Positions 1 through 8,024 of a stretch of DNA of 64,000 bases are shown piece after piece (position 1 is the first letter of the stretch; the number at the start of each line of letters is the position of its first letter). The position numbers and the translations under genes are program-made. Source of the DNA: JADGHX01 sp035760965. Lineage in GTDB: Bacteria > Pseudomonadota > Gammaproteobacteria > Steroidobacterales > Steroidobacteraceae. The stretch is from the NCBI GenBank assembly GCA_035760965.1, contig DASTRY010000014.1:62001-126000 (forward strand), given 5' to 3'. The notes below the pieces were generated by a model, which saw only the letters and a program-made list of their open reading frames with translations, ran no database searches and was not told the origin of the DNA.

Positions 1-131
1 GGTTCGTCGCCTCGCAGTTCCACCCGGAGTTCACCTCCACGCCGCGCGACGGGCATCCGCTCTTCCAGGGATTCGTGCGCGCGGCGCGCGCGCATCGCGC
101 GGCCGAGCTGCCGCAGGCTGCGGGAGCGTGA
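1..131 (+). CDS. pyrG: CTP synthase, C-terminal end (partial)
   Basis: Only the last 42 codons are present; the gene begins upstream of the window. The peptide FVASQFHPEFTSTP is the end of the class I glutamine amidotransferase domain of CTP synthase; its His and Glu (H-P-E) complete the Cys-His-Glu triad that releases ammonia from glutamine for UTP to CTP amination. The stop overlaps the GTG start of kdsA by four bases. The pyrG-kdsA-eno order is common in Gammaproteobacteria and supports the call. Nothing can be said about the synthase domain. Confidence 0.9.
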   Translation, partial: FVASQFHPEFTSTPRDGHPLFQGFVRAARAHRAAELPQAAGA

Positions 132-970
132 AGCTCGCCGGCCACGACGTCGGCATCGGCCACCCGTTCTTCCTGATCGCGGGGCCGTGCGTCATCGAAA
201 GTCAGACGCTCGTCGAGAGCGTCGCCGGCACGCTGCGCGAGATCACCTCGCGGCTCGGGATTCCGTTCGTGTTCAAGGCATCCTTCGACAAGGCGAATCG
301 CTCGTCGAAGGACAGCTTCCGCGGCCCGGGTCTGGACGCGGGGCTGAAGATCCTCGAGGGCGTGCGCAAGAAGCTCGGCGTTCCCGTGCTGACGGACGTG
401 CACGAAGACACCCCGCTCGCGGAAGTCGCCGCCGTGGTCGATGTGCTGCAGACGCCGGCGTTTCTCGTGCGGCAGACGAATTTCATTCTGAGCGTCGCCG
501 GGCAAGGCAAGCCCGTCAATATCAAGAAGGGCCAGTTCCTCTCGCCATGGGAGATGAAGAACGTCGTCGAGAAGGCGCGCTCCACCGGCAACGACGCCAT
601 CATGGTGTGCGAGCGCGGCTTCTCCTTCGGCTACAACAATCTCGTGTCGGACATGCGCTCGCTCGCGGTGATGCGGGAGACCGGCTGTCCGGTGGTCTTC
701 GACGCGACCCACTCGGTGCAGCTGCCGGGCGGTAAAGGCTCCGCCTCCGGGGGCCAGCGCGAGTTCGTGCCTGTGCTGGCGCGCGCGGCCGTCGCGGCCG
801 GCGTGGCGGGGCTCTTCATGGAGACGCATCCCGATCCGGCGAAGGCGCTCTCGGACGGCCCGAACGCATGGCCGCTCGACCGCATGGAGCCGCTGCTCAC
901 GACGTTGCAGCAGCTCGACCGGGTGGCGAAGAGCCGTCCGTTCGAGGAATCTTTATTGCTGGGCACGTGA
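128..970 (+). CDS. kdsA: 3-deoxy-8-phosphooctulonate synthase
   Basis: Condenses phosphoenolpyruvate with arabinose 5-phosphate to give KDO 8-phosphate, the first committed step toward the KDO of LPS inner core; cytosolic. 280 residues, usual length. Visible family motifs include IAGPCVIES near residue 17, FKASFDKANRSS near 49, KKGQFLSPWEM near 133 and FDATHSVQLPGG near 191. The GTG start overlaps the pyrG stop (GTGA), so translation is probably coupled. kdsB lies at the other end of this window (59.8 kb). Confidence 0.96.
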   Translation: MKLAGHDVGIGHPFFLIAGPCVIESQTLVESVAGTLREITSRLGIPFVFKASFDKANRSSKDSFRGPGLDAGLKILEGVRKKLGVPVLTDVHEDTPLAEVAAVVDVLQTPAFLVRQTNFILSVAGQGKPVNIKKGQFLSPWEMKNVVEKARSTGNDAIMVCERGFSFGYNNLVSDMRSLAVMRETGCPVVFDATHSVQLPGGKGSASGGQREFVPVLARAAVAAGVAGLFMETHPDPAKALSDGPNAWPLDRMEPLLTTLQQLDRVAKSRPFEESLLLGT

Positions 971-1055
971 CGGGGCGCGCAGCCGCCAGTCGCCGCCCAA
1001 GCGGAGTTTCTTCTCGTGGCCGTGAGCCACAACCGAAAAACAATCTGAGGTTCTC

Positions 1056-2336
1056 ATGACTCGTATCGCTGACATCCGCGGCCGCGAAATCATCGACTCG
1101 CGAGGCAATCCCACCGTCGAAGCGGATGTCATCCTGGAGTCCGGCGTGCGCGGCCGCGCAGCGGTGCCGTCGGGCGCCTCCACCGGCACGCGCGAAGCAG
1201 TCGAGCTGCGCGATGGCGACAAGAAGCGCTACATGGGCAAGGGCGTGCTGAAGGCCGTCGAGCACGTGAACACCGTCCTGAAAAAGGCGCTGGTCGGGCA
1301 CGACGCCGCCGATCAGGCTGGGCTCGACCGCAAGATGATCGAGCTCGACGGCACGGAAACGAAGGGCCGGCTCGGTGCGAACGCGCTGCTCGCGATCTCT
1401 CTCGCGAACGCGCACGCGGCCGCGCAGGACGCCAAGGTGCCGCTCTATCAGCTGATCGGCAAGGGGCGCGAGCCGGTCATGCCGGTGCCGATGATGAACA
1501 TCATCAACGGCGGCGCGCACGCCAACAACAGTCTGGATATCCAGGAGTTCATGATCCTGCCCGTGGGCGCGCCCACGTTTCGGGAGGCGCTGCGCTACGG
1601 CGCAGAGGTGTTCCACACGCTGAAGAAGGTGCTGAACGACCGCGGGCTCTCGACCGCCGTCGGCGACGAGGGCGGCTTCGCACCGGACCTCGGCTCGAAC
1701 GCCGAGGCGCTCGCCGTGATCCTCGAGGCCATCGACAAGGCAGGCTACAAGGCGGGCCATGACATCTATCTCGGCCTCGACGTCGCCAGCTCCGAGTTCT
1801 TCAAGGACGGCAAGTACGAGCTCGAGTCCGAGGGGCGCAAGTTCACCTCGACGGAGTTCACGCGCTATCTCGCCGATCTCGTCGCCCAGTACCCGATCAT
1901 CACCATCGAAGACGGCATGGCCGAGGGCGACTGGGCCGGCTGGGCGGAGCTGACGCAGGCGCTCGGCAGCAAGATCCAGCTGGTCGGCGACGACCTCTTC
2001 GTCACCAACACGAAGATCCTGAGGGAAGGCATCGACAAGAAGATCGCCAACGCCATCCTGATCAAGCCGAACCAGATCGGCACGCTCACGGAGACGCTCG
2101 CGGCCATCGAGATGGCGAGCCAGGCGAAGTACGCCTCGGTGGTCTCGCATCGCTCGGGCGAGACCGAGGACAGCACCATCGCGGACATCGCCGTCGCGAC
2201 GCCGGCGACCCAGATCAAGACGGGCTCGATGTCGCGCTCCGATCGCATCGCCAAGTACAACCAGCTGCTGCGCATCGAGGAGCAGCTCGGGAAGGTGCGG
2301 TACGCCGGTCGCGACGCGTTCCCGGTCAAGATTTAA
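1056..2336 (+). CDS. eno: Enolase (phosphopyruvate hydratase)
   Basis: Interconverts 2-phosphoglycerate and phosphoenolpyruvate; also a structural partner of the RNase E degradosome in many Gammaproteobacteria, and rne lies at the right end of this window. 426 residues, full length. Motifs: SGASTGTREAVELRD near residue 40, GDEGGFAP near 205, GDDLFVTN near 310, the catalytic-lysine region LIKPNQIGT near 337 and SHRSGETED near 367. The ATG follows a CTGAGG-like ribosome site. The 85-bp gap after kdsA has a small hairpin (GTGGC/GCCAC) but no clear terminator. Confidence 0.97.
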   Translation: MTRIADIRGREIIDSRGNPTVEADVILESGVRGRAAVPSGASTGTREAVELRDGDKKRYMGKGVLKAVEHVNTVLKKALVGHDAADQAGLDRKMIELDGTETKGRLGANALLAISLANAHAAAQDAKVPLYQLIGKGREPVMPVPMMNIINGGAHANNSLDIQEFMILPVGAPTFREALRYGAEVFHTLKKVLNDRGLSTAVGDEGGFAPDLGSNAEALAVILEAIDKAGYKAGHDIYLGLDVASSEFFKDGKYELESEGRKFTSTEFTRYLADLVAQYPIITIEDGMAEGDWAGWAELTQALGSKIQLVGDDLFVTNTKILREGIDKKIANAILIKPNQIGTLTETLAAIEMASQAKYASVVSHRSGETEDSTIADIAVATPATQIKTGSMSRSDRIAKYNQLLRIEEQLGKVRYAGRDAFPVKI

Positions 2337-2386
2337 CCGGGGAAGCTGTTGGGACCGGCGGCGGGGTCTGATACGCTCGTGCGCCC

Positions 2387-2719
2387 ATGAAGTGGTTCGC
2401 GCTGTCGCTCGCGGTCGTGGTCCTGCTGCTCCAGTACCGCTTGTGGATGTCGCCCAATGGTGTGCGCGAGCTCGGGCGGCTCGAGCAGGCGGTGGCGGCG
2501 CAGCGCGCCGAGAATGAGCAGCTCGCGAGCCGCAACGCACAGCTCGCCGCGGAGGTGCGCGATCTCAAGAAGGGCGTCACGGCGCTCGAAGAACGCGCTC
2601 GGAGCGACCTCGGCATGATCGCCGCGAACGAGACCTTCTATCAGGTGGTTCCGCAGCACACCGACGCGGATTCCACGACTCCCGCCGACCCCGCGCGCAC
2701 GCGTACTGCTGCGCGCTGA
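2387..2719 (+). CDS. ftsB: Cell division protein FtsB
   Basis: Small bitopic division protein of the FtsQLB complex, which signals to the septal peptidoglycan synthase FtsWI. 110 residues with a single N-terminal membrane helix (about residues 4-20) followed by a coiled coil rich in E, Q, L and A (about 28-70), as in the FtsB/DivIC family. It sits between eno and ispD, the standard gammaproteobacterial position, which separates it from FtsL. The alanine/threonine/proline-rich C-terminus (about 90-110) is not conserved in the family. Confidence 0.9.
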   Translation: MKWFALSLAVVVLLLQYRLWMSPNGVRELGRLEQAVAAQRAENEQLASRNAQLAAEVRDLKKGVTALEERARSDLGMIAANETFYQVVPQHTDADSTTPADPARTRTAAR

Positions 2720-2730
2720 CGGACCCGAGC

Positions 2731-3462
2731 ATGCGTTACTGGCTCGTCGTGCCGGCCGCTGGGGCAGGACGCCGCTTCGGCGACCGCATTCCCAAGCAAT
2801 ACGCGGCTTTGCACGGGCGCACCGTACTCGAGTGGGCATTGGCACCCTTCGTGTCGGATACGCGGTGCGCGGGCGCCGTGGTGGTCATCGCGCCGAGCGA
2901 TACGTGGTGGGCGAAGATCTCTGAGCGCATCCCGGGGGTGACTGTCGTGCAAGGCGGCGGCGAGCGCTGTGAGTCCGTCCGAGGCGGGCTGCAGGCGCTG
3001 AATCGCAAGGCTCAACCTTCCGACTGGGTGCTCGTGCACGACGGCGTGCGGCCCTGCCTCGCCAACGCGGATCGTGATCGCTTGCTCGAGCTGGCGGGCG
3101 CTCATCCCGTGGGCGGGCTGCTCGCGGTGCGCACTTCGGACACGTTGAAGCGTGCGCAGAGCGACGGTTGCGTCGAATCGACAGTGGATCGCGCCGAGCT
3201 CTGGCGCGCGGCCACTCCGCAGATGTTCCGGTACGGGCGACTCTGCGAGGCCCTCGATCGGGCCCTCGCCGCGAAGCGCATCCCGACCGACGAGTCGCAA
3301 GCGATGGAATGGCTGGGCGATCGGCCGCTGCTGGTCGAGTGCTCTGCGGGCAACATCAAGATCACGACGGCCGACGATCTCGCGCTTGCCGAAGCGCTGC
3401 TCGCGGCACGGGACAAGCCGAGCGGCAAGGCGGACAAGCCGGGCAGCAAGCCGACGCGCTGA
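2731..3462 (+). CDS. ispD: 2-C-methyl-D-erythritol 4-phosphate cytidylyltransferase
   Basis: Third enzyme of the MEP isoprenoid pathway: joins MEP and CTP to CDP-methylerythritol. 243 residues. The glycine-rich nucleotide loop VVPAAGAGRRFGDRIPKQY is at residues 6-24, VLVHDGVRPCL near 100, and the C-terminal half has the expected NIKITTADDLALAEALL. The last 15 residues (KPSGKADKPGSKPTR) are a basic low-complexity tail absent from most homologues. Followed 46 bp later by ispF, the usual pair. Confidence 0.95.
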   Translation: MRYWLVVPAAGAGRRFGDRIPKQYAALHGRTVLEWALAPFVSDTRCAGAVVVIAPSDTWWAKISERIPGVTVVQGGGERCESVRGGLQALNRKAQPSDWVLVHDGVRPCLANADRDRLLELAGAHPVGGLLAVRTSDTLKRAQSDGCVESTVDRAELWRAATPQMFRYGRLCEALDRALAAKRIPTDESQAMEWLGDRPLLVECSAGNIKITTADDLALAEALLAARDKPSGKADKPGSKPTR

Positions 3463-3508
3463 CAGCGCGCGCGGCAGCAGCATCATTCCTTACGACGAAC
3501 GAGGTCGA

Positions 3509-3982
3509 ATGAAAGTCGGGTTGGGTTTCGATGTGCACGCCTTCGGACCGGGCGAGCACGTGATGCTCGCAGGTGTGCGCATCTCACACACCGCGGGCGT
3601 CGTGGCGCATTCGGACGGCGATGTGGTCCTGCATGCCGTCTGCGATGCGTTGCTCGGTGCGGCGGGGCTCGGCGACATCGGACAGCATTTCAGCGACAAG
3701 GATGCGCGCTGGAAGGGCGCGGACAGCTCGCAGTTCGTCAAGGCCGTGATGGGCATGCTCGCGGCGCGGCGGCTGCGCGTGGGCAATTGCGACGTGACGG
3801 TGATCGCCGAAGCGCCGAAGGTCGGCCCGGTGCGCGAGCAAATGTGCCAACGTCTGGCGGAGCTCCTGGGTGTGACGCCGGACAATGTGAACGTGAAGGC
3901 CACGACGAGCGAGAAGCTCGGCTTCCTCGGGCGGGCCGAAGGCATCGCGGCGCAGGCCATCGTGTTGCTGCTCGACGCCTGA
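3509..3982 (+). CDS. ispF: 2-C-methyl-D-erythritol 2,4-cyclodiphosphate synthase
   Basis: Cyclises CDP-methylerythritol 2-phosphate to MEcPP in the MEP pathway. 157 residues, the normal size of the trimer subunit. The ATG at 3509 is preferred over longer in-frame extensions because MKVGLGFDVHAF is the family N-terminus; zinc-binding Asp-x-His (DVH) is at residues 8-10 and AHSDGDVVLHAVCDALLGA follows near 33. TTSEKLGFLGRAEGIAAQA near the end is also typical. Lies between ispD and truD. Confidence 0.96.
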   Translation: MKVGLGFDVHAFGPGEHVMLAGVRISHTAGVVAHSDGDVVLHAVCDALLGAAGLGDIGQHFSDKDARWKGADSSQFVKAVMGMLAARRLRVGNCDVTVIAEAPKVGPVREQMCQRLAELLGVTPDNVNVKATTSEKLGFLGRAEGIAAQAIVLLLDA

Positions 3983-4019
3983 GGCGTCGCTCGTCGCGGC
4001 GTATGCAGCGGCTCCGCGC

Positions 4020-5171
4020 GTGAACGGCTCACCTCCCGAACGTTGGATCGAGCGCGCACTGGCGCCGCCGCGAGCGTTCGGGGCGCCCCTCGGCCGGGGC
4101 CGCCTACGCGTCGCGCCCGAAGACTTCCTCGTCGAGGAGGACCTGGGCTTCGCCCCATCGGGCATCGGCTCGCACGTCTTGCTGAAGGTGCGCAAGCGGA
4201 ATGCGAACACCGACTGGGTGGCTCGCGAGCTGGCGCGCGCCGCCGGCTGCCGCCCGCACGATGTGGGTTACGCCGGCCTGAAGGACCGGCGCGCCGTGAC
4301 GATCCAGTGGTTCACCGTGCCGCTGCCGCGGCGGTCGCGTGCGGCGCGTGAGGAGACGGGCGCTGCCACTCTTCACGAAGGTGCGGCTCACGAAAACTCG
4401 GCCGTGGGTGCCGTGCCCGCGGGCACGAACGCGGTGAGCGACCTCGCCACCCTCCGAGGCACTGATTTCGAGGTCCTCGAAGCGCACGCGCATGCGCGGA
4501 AACTGCCGCGCGGCGCGCTCGCCGGCAATCGCTTCACCATCCGCATCCGCGACGTCGACGCACCCGAAGCGGTGCTTGCCGAGCGCCTCGAGGCCATCTC
4601 CCGAACAGGCGTGCCGAACTACTTCGGCCCGCAGCGCTTCGGCCGCGGCGGCGCGAACCTCGGCAAGATCACTCGCGACATCGACGCGATCCATCCGCGC
4701 GAGCGCAGCTACATCCTGTCGGCGGCGCGCAGTCTCATCTTCAATGCGGTACTCGCCGAGCGCGTCGCCGAAGGGAGCTGGTATCGGCTGGAGTCGGGCG
4801 ACGTCGCGAATGTCGACGCGCGCGGCAGCGTCTTTCCGGTCGAGGCCGTCGACGAGACGCTGCGAGAACGCGCGGCGCGCCTCGAGATCCATCCGACCGG
4901 TCCGCTGTGGGGCGGCGATGAGCCGCTGACGGCCGGTCGCATCTGCGCGCTCGAAGAGCGTGTCGCGGCCGAATTCGAGGACGCCAGCGCGCTGGTGATC
5001 GCCGCCGGGATGCGTCATGAACGACGCAGCCTGCGGCTCGCGGTGCGCGAGCTCGAGTGGACCTGCGAGGGCAGGGACCTCGTCGTGCGCTTCTGGCTCA
5101 CGAAGGGAAGCTATGCGACCACCGTGCTCCGCGAGCTGCTCGATGCCGAGGGCGACGAGGAGGGCGGTTGA
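4020..5171 (+). CDS. truD: tRNA pseudouridine(13) synthase TruD
   Basis: Makes pseudouridine at position 13 of tRNA-Glu and relatives. 383 residues from a GTG start 37 bp after ispF. The TruD core is clear: NTDWVARELARAAG near residue 62 and GYAGLKDRRAVTIQWF near 80-96, where the Asp of LKDR is the catalytic aspartate in the family. Residues about 100-140 (alanine/glutamate-rich, with EETGAATLHEGAAHENS) look like an insertion before the LPRGALAGNRF segment. The ispD-ispF-truD-surE-pcm order is conserved in Gammaproteobacteria. Confidence 0.93.
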   Translation: MNGSPPERWIERALAPPRAFGAPLGRGRLRVAPEDFLVEEDLGFAPSGIGSHVLLKVRKRNANTDWVARELARAAGCRPHDVGYAGLKDRRAVTIQWFTVPLPRRSRAAREETGAATLHEGAAHENSAVGAVPAGTNAVSDLATLRGTDFEVLEAHAHARKLPRGALAGNRFTIRIRDVDAPEAVLAERLEAISRTGVPNYFGPQRFGRGGANLGKITRDIDAIHPRERSYILSAARSLIFNAVLAERVAEGSWYRLESGDVANVDARGSVFPVEAVDETLRERAARLEIHPTGPLWGGDEPLTAGRICALEERVAAEFEDASALVIAAGMRHERRSLRLAVRELEWTCEGRDLVVRFWLTKGSYATTVLRELLDAEGDEEGG

Positions 5172-5186
5172 GCCGCTCGTGAGCGC

Positions 5187-5723
5187 TCAAGCCGCCAGCA
5201 GCACGTAGACCGCGCCCGTCCCACCATCCACCGGCCGCGCCGACACGAAGGCCACGACCGCGGCTGTGCGCTTGAGTACCGCGCTGACGACGCTCTTGAG
5301 CACGGGCCCTCGATGCCCCGATCGCAGCCCCTTGCCGTGAATGATCCGCACGCACCCGGCGCGTCGTGCGAGGGCGTCGGCAAGAAACTCGCGCAGCACG
5401 CCCTTCGCCTGCGCCACCGTGAGGCCGTGGAGATCGAGCTCTCCGCTCACGCGATACTCGCCGCGCCGGAGCTTTCGCAGCACGCTCTCCGCCACGCCGG
5501 GCCGGCGGAACGACAGCTCCTCGCCGCTCGCGACGAGCGGGTCGCCGGCGAGCTCGCCGTGCAGGCTCTCCTCGAGCACCGCGAAGCGCTCCATGCGCGC
5601 GAAGCGCGCCCGCGCCGGACGGCGACGCGGCCTGGCCACCTCCCGGTCGGTGCGCAAGGGCTTGACGTCCCTTACGGCCTCCCGGAACAGCGCCACATCG
5701 TCATCGTCGAGCTTGGGCTTCAC
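5187..5723 (-). CDS. Smr/MutS2-type domain protein (SmrA/B-like)
   Basis: 178-residue protein whose C-terminal half is a stand-alone Smr domain: LDLHGLTVAQAKGVLREFL near residue 97 and VRIIHGKGLRSG near 125, the two signature segments of Smr nucleases. The N-terminal half is charged and family-typical (PKLDDDDVALFREAVRDVKPL). Smr-domain proteins act as RNA or DNA endonucleases in known cases; the substrate here cannot be inferred. It is inverted relative to its neighbours, convergent with truD (15 bp apart) and divergent from surE. Confidence 0.85.
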   Translation of the reverse strand: MKPKLDDDDVALFREAVRDVKPLRTDREVARPRRRPARARFARMERFAVLEESLHGELAGDPLVASGEELSFRRPGVAESVLRKLRRGEYRVSGELDLHGLTVAQAKGVLREFLADALARRAGCVRIIHGKGLRSGHRGPVLKSVVSAVLKRTAAVVAFVSARPVDGGTGAVYVLLAA

Positions 5724-5803
5724 GCGCTACCTCAGAGGAGAGGCTTTCAGTATATTTCGGCCCGCCTTGAAGGCGCCCCTCACCGGCGCCAGCGACTCGC
5801 GCC

Positions 5804-6565
5804 TTGAAGATCCTGGTCAGCAACGACGACGGTTACCGCGCCGAAGGCATTCGACGTTTGCGCGAGGCGCTGTCGACGTTGGCGGAGATCACGGTCTGCG
5901 CACCGGATCGCAACCGCAGTGGCGCCAGCAACTCGCTCACGCTCGATGTGCCGCTTCGCGTGTTCGAAGCCGAGCCGGGTGTGCACTTCGTGAGCGGCGG
6001 CACGCCGACGGACTGCGTGCACATGGCAGTCTCCGGGCTCTTCCCCACCGAGTTCGACATGGTCGTCTCGGGCGTGAACGACGGCCCGAACCTCGGCGAC
6101 GACACGCTCTATTCGGGCACGGTGGCCGCGGCCATCGAAGGACGTTTTCTGGGGTTGCCCTCGCTCGCCGTCTCGCTCTGCATGGACGGCCAGAGCGGCG
6201 GGCACTTCGAGACGGGCGCCGAGGTCGCGCGCCGGCTCGTCGCGCAGCTGCTGCGCAAGCCGCCGGAAGGTCCGCTGATTTTGAACGTCAACGTGCCGGA
6301 TGTGCCGCTGGCGCAGCTGCGCGGGTTTCGCACGACACGCCTCGGCTTCCGGCATCGTTCGGAGCCGGTCATTCGCGCGCAGGATCCGCGCGGCCGGCCC
6401 GTGTACTGGGTCGGACCCGCGGGCGGCCAGCAGGATGCCGGCCCGGGCACGGACTTTCATGCGATTTCGGAGGGCTACGTTTCGGTGACACCGCTGCAGA
6501 TCGATCTCACGCGCCACGCCGCCATTCCCGCCGTGCAGAGCTGGTTGGAGGGCATCGATGACTGA
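5804..6565 (+). CDS. surE: 5'/3'-nucleotidase SurE
   Basis: Metal-dependent nucleoside monophosphate phosphatase associated with stationary-phase survival. 253 residues. The N-terminal MKILVSNDDGYRAEGI carries the Asp-Asp metal pair; NRSGASNSLTL near residue 43 and SGVNDGPNLGDDTLYSGTV near 90 are signature motifs. The only start giving this N-terminus is TTG at 5804. A TATATT -10-like element lies at about 5751 in the 80-bp gap divergent from smr. The last eight bases overlap pcm. Confidence 0.95.
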   Translation: MKILVSNDDGYRAEGIRRLREALSTLAEITVCAPDRNRSGASNSLTLDVPLRVFEAEPGVHFVSGGTPTDCVHMAVSGLFPTEFDMVVSGVNDGPNLGDDTLYSGTVAAAIEGRFLGLPSLAVSLCMDGQSGGHFETGAEVARRLVAQLLRKPPEGPLILNVNVPDVPLAQLRGFRTTRLGFRHRSEPVIRAQDPRGRPVYWVGPAGGQQDAGPGTDFHAISEGYVSVTPLQIDLTRHAAIPAVQSWLEGIDD

Positions 6566-7220
6566 CGCGCGTTTCGCCGGCATCGGCATGACCTCCGCAC
6601 GCACGCGCGATCGGCTCGTGCAGCGCCTGCGCGAGCAGGGGATCACGAACCTCGCGGTGCTCGATCGCATGAAGAACGTGCCGCGCCACATCTTCGTCGA
6701 TGAAGCGCTCGGCAGCCGCGCGTACGAGGACACGGCGCTGCCGATCGGCTTCGGGCAGACGATCTCGCAGCCCTACATCGTCGCGCGCATGACCGAGGCG
6801 CTGCTCGAGTACGGCCCGGTGGACAAGATTCTCGAAGTCGGCACGGGCTGCGGCTATCAAACGGCGGTGCTCGCACCGCTCGTGGGACGCATCTACACGA
6901 TCGAGCGCATCGCACCACTCGTCGAGCGCGCGAAGGCGCGCATGAAGGATCTCGAGATCAAGAACGTGCGCTTCAAGCACGGCGACGGCATTCAAGGCTG
7001 GAAGTCGATGGCGCCGTTCGACGGCATTCTCGTCGCCGCCGCGCCGCTCACCGTGCCCGAAGCGCTGCTGCAGCAGCTGCGCGTCGGCGGCCGGCTGATC
7101 GTGCCGGTCGGACCCGAAGGCGAGCAGGAGCTCATCCGCTTCACGCGTCGCGAGCAGAAGATCGACAAGGTCTCGCTCGGCCCCGTCGCGTTCGTGCCGC
7201 TGCTCGGCGGCATTGCGTAG
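6558..7220 (+). CDS. pcm: Protein-L-isoaspartate O-methyltransferase
   Basis: Repairs isoaspartyl damage in proteins using S-adenosylmethionine. 220 residues; ALPIGFGQTISQPYIVARMTE near residue 73 and the SAM-binding motif VLEVGTGCGYQTAVLA-like segment (ILEVGTGCGYQTAVLAPL) near 93 are clear. Starts inside the end of surE (8-bp overlap), so the two are co-translated. In many Gammaproteobacteria nlpD and rpoS follow; here the gene is followed by a 416-bp non-coding gap instead. Confidence 0.95.
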   Translation: MTDARFAGIGMTSARTRDRLVQRLREQGITNLAVLDRMKNVPRHIFVDEALGSRAYEDTALPIGFGQTISQPYIVARMTEALLEYGPVDKILEVGTGCGYQTAVLAPLVGRIYTIERIAPLVERAKARMKDLEIKNVRFKHGDGIQGWKSMAPFDGILVAAAPLTVPEALLQQLRVGGRLIVPVGPEGEQELIRFTRREQKIDKVSLGPVAFVPLLGGIA

Positions 7221-7377
7221 AGTCTCAGCTTCACGCTGCAACTCGTTGAGCACGCACGAGATGGTCGTTTCATGCGGCCGAATCGTGCGGGCCCGGCGCA
7301 AGTTCTCGATAAAAAACTCTTCGCGCGTGAAGTGCTTGCGCGGGGAAGTGTGACGTGATTAACATGTCGGCGCTTAG

Positions 7378-7410
7378 CGACATTGGGCCGACATCGGGGC
7401 GACATCGAGA
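7378..7410. repeat. Three tandem 11-bp repeats (cgacatcgggg type)
   Basis: Three adjacent copies read cgacattgggc, cgacatcgggg and cgacatcgaga; a fourth degenerate copy (ccgacaccgtg) follows directly at 7411-7421. Just upstream, atgtcgg at 7365-7370 is the inverted form of the same core, giving an inverted pair atgtcg/cgacat. The arrangement could be an iteron-like protein-binding array or the multiply repeated terminus of a degraded insertion sequence; the sequence alone does not decide. Confidence 0.6.
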
Positions 7411-7546
7411 CCGACACCGTGCTCAGAGACGAACGACCGGCAGAGGGCACAGGACGGAGGGAGTCGAGAGAAGAGCAATAACAATCGCTGGTAAGAACAA
7501 GAAAAACATAGCAATTGTTCGAGTCTGTCAGCTTCGAATGATTGGT

Positions 7547-7611
7547 TGGTTGGAACTTACTCCTCCTGTGCTCTCTGCCGGTCGCTCGACCCCCGAGCGA
7601 CCGGCCAACCA
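7547..7611. repeat. Strong two-tier inverted repeat (hairpin)
   Basis: A perfect 12-bp stem (7577-7588 with 7594-7605; core ccggtcgctcg) closes a five-base loop, and the flanking tggttg (7547-7552) can pair with caacca (7606-7611) around a one-sided bulge. There is no T-run on either strand, so it is not a classical Rho-independent terminator. The bulge contains actcctcct, complementary to a Shine-Dalgarno core. Could be a structured RNA, a REP-like element or an mRNA end. Confidence 0.6.
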
Positions 7612-7636
7612 GACCCAGAGCTCCCCGGCAAACTTC

Positions 7637-8005
7637 TCAGAAAAGTAGCGCCGCGCAGGCGCGCCGCTCCTCCTGCACCAGCACGTTGAACGTGCGGCAC
7701 GCGGCGCCCAAGTCCATCGCCTCGAGTGCTACGCCGGCTTTCGCGAACGTGCTGCGAATCGCTGCAGGCGCAAAGCGCTGAGTGGCGCCGGTCCCGAGCA
7801 GAACGAGCTCGGGTTTCGCAGCGAAGAGCGCAGTGAAATCGTCGGCGACGAGGTCCTCGACGGTCGCCGGACGCCAATCTGCGATCACCGTTTCGGGCGT
7901 GATGATGCAGCTTCGGTGCAGCACCTGGTCGCCGACGCGCACCTCGTGCAGCGAGTACGACCGGATCAGGTTGACGCTGGGATTCGCATCGAGTGTGAGC
8001 TTCAT
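7637..8005 (-). CDS. Mth938-like (DUF498/NDUFAF3 family) protein
   Basis: 122-residue protein of the small single-domain family that includes archaeal Mth938 and the mitochondrial complex I assembly factor NDUFAF3. Features: HEVRVGDQVLHRSCIITPE near residue 22, PELVLLGTGATQRFAP near 66 and AAC-x-TFNVLVQEERRACAALLF at the end. The internal ATG at 8005 (MKLTLDANPS) is chosen because the upstream 20 codons are low complexity and would run into the divergent gene's start. Bacterial function is unknown. Only 19 bp separate it from the divergent RpfE-type gene. Confidence 0.85.
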   Translation of the reverse strand: MKLTLDANPSVNLIRSYSLHEVRVGDQVLHRSCIITPETVIADWRPATVEDLVADDFTALFAAKPELVLLGTGATQRFAPAAIRSTFAKAGVALEAMDLGAACRTFNVLVQEERRACAALLF

Positions 8006-8024
8006 GCGGGTACGATACGCGCCC

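Larger units (their letters stand above)
7221..7636. other. Non-coding gap at a synteny break after pcm
   Basis: 416 bp with no convincing gene between pcm (+) and the DUF498 gene (-). The part around 7430-7560 is visibly richer in A and T than the flanks. It contains an inverted pair gcgcaag/cttgcgc (about 7308-7350), an array of 11-bp direct repeats (7378-7410) and a strong imperfect hairpin (7547-7611). A 97-codon plus-strand frame here (7355-7648) runs through these repeats and looks like noise. nlpD and rpoS, expected here by comparison with relatives, are absent. Confidence 0.7.

Noticed and set aside
897..2540. 547-codon minus-strand frame opposite eno
   Set aside because: It lies almost fully antisense to enolase and has arginine-rich, low-complexity translation without family motifs; a consequence of high GC.
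6507..7301. Minus-strand frame with a protein-like end (REEFFIENLRRARTIRPHE) just after pcm
   Set aside because: The segment at 7220-7340 looks protein-like, but the frame is closed upstream by a stop near 7350 and continues only as antisense of pcm. Without a homologue or start it cannot be called a gene or a gene remnant.
7355..7648. 97-codon plus-strand frame in the gap after pcm
   Set aside because: Crosses the tandem repeats and hairpin, has no ribosome site and no recognisable motif.
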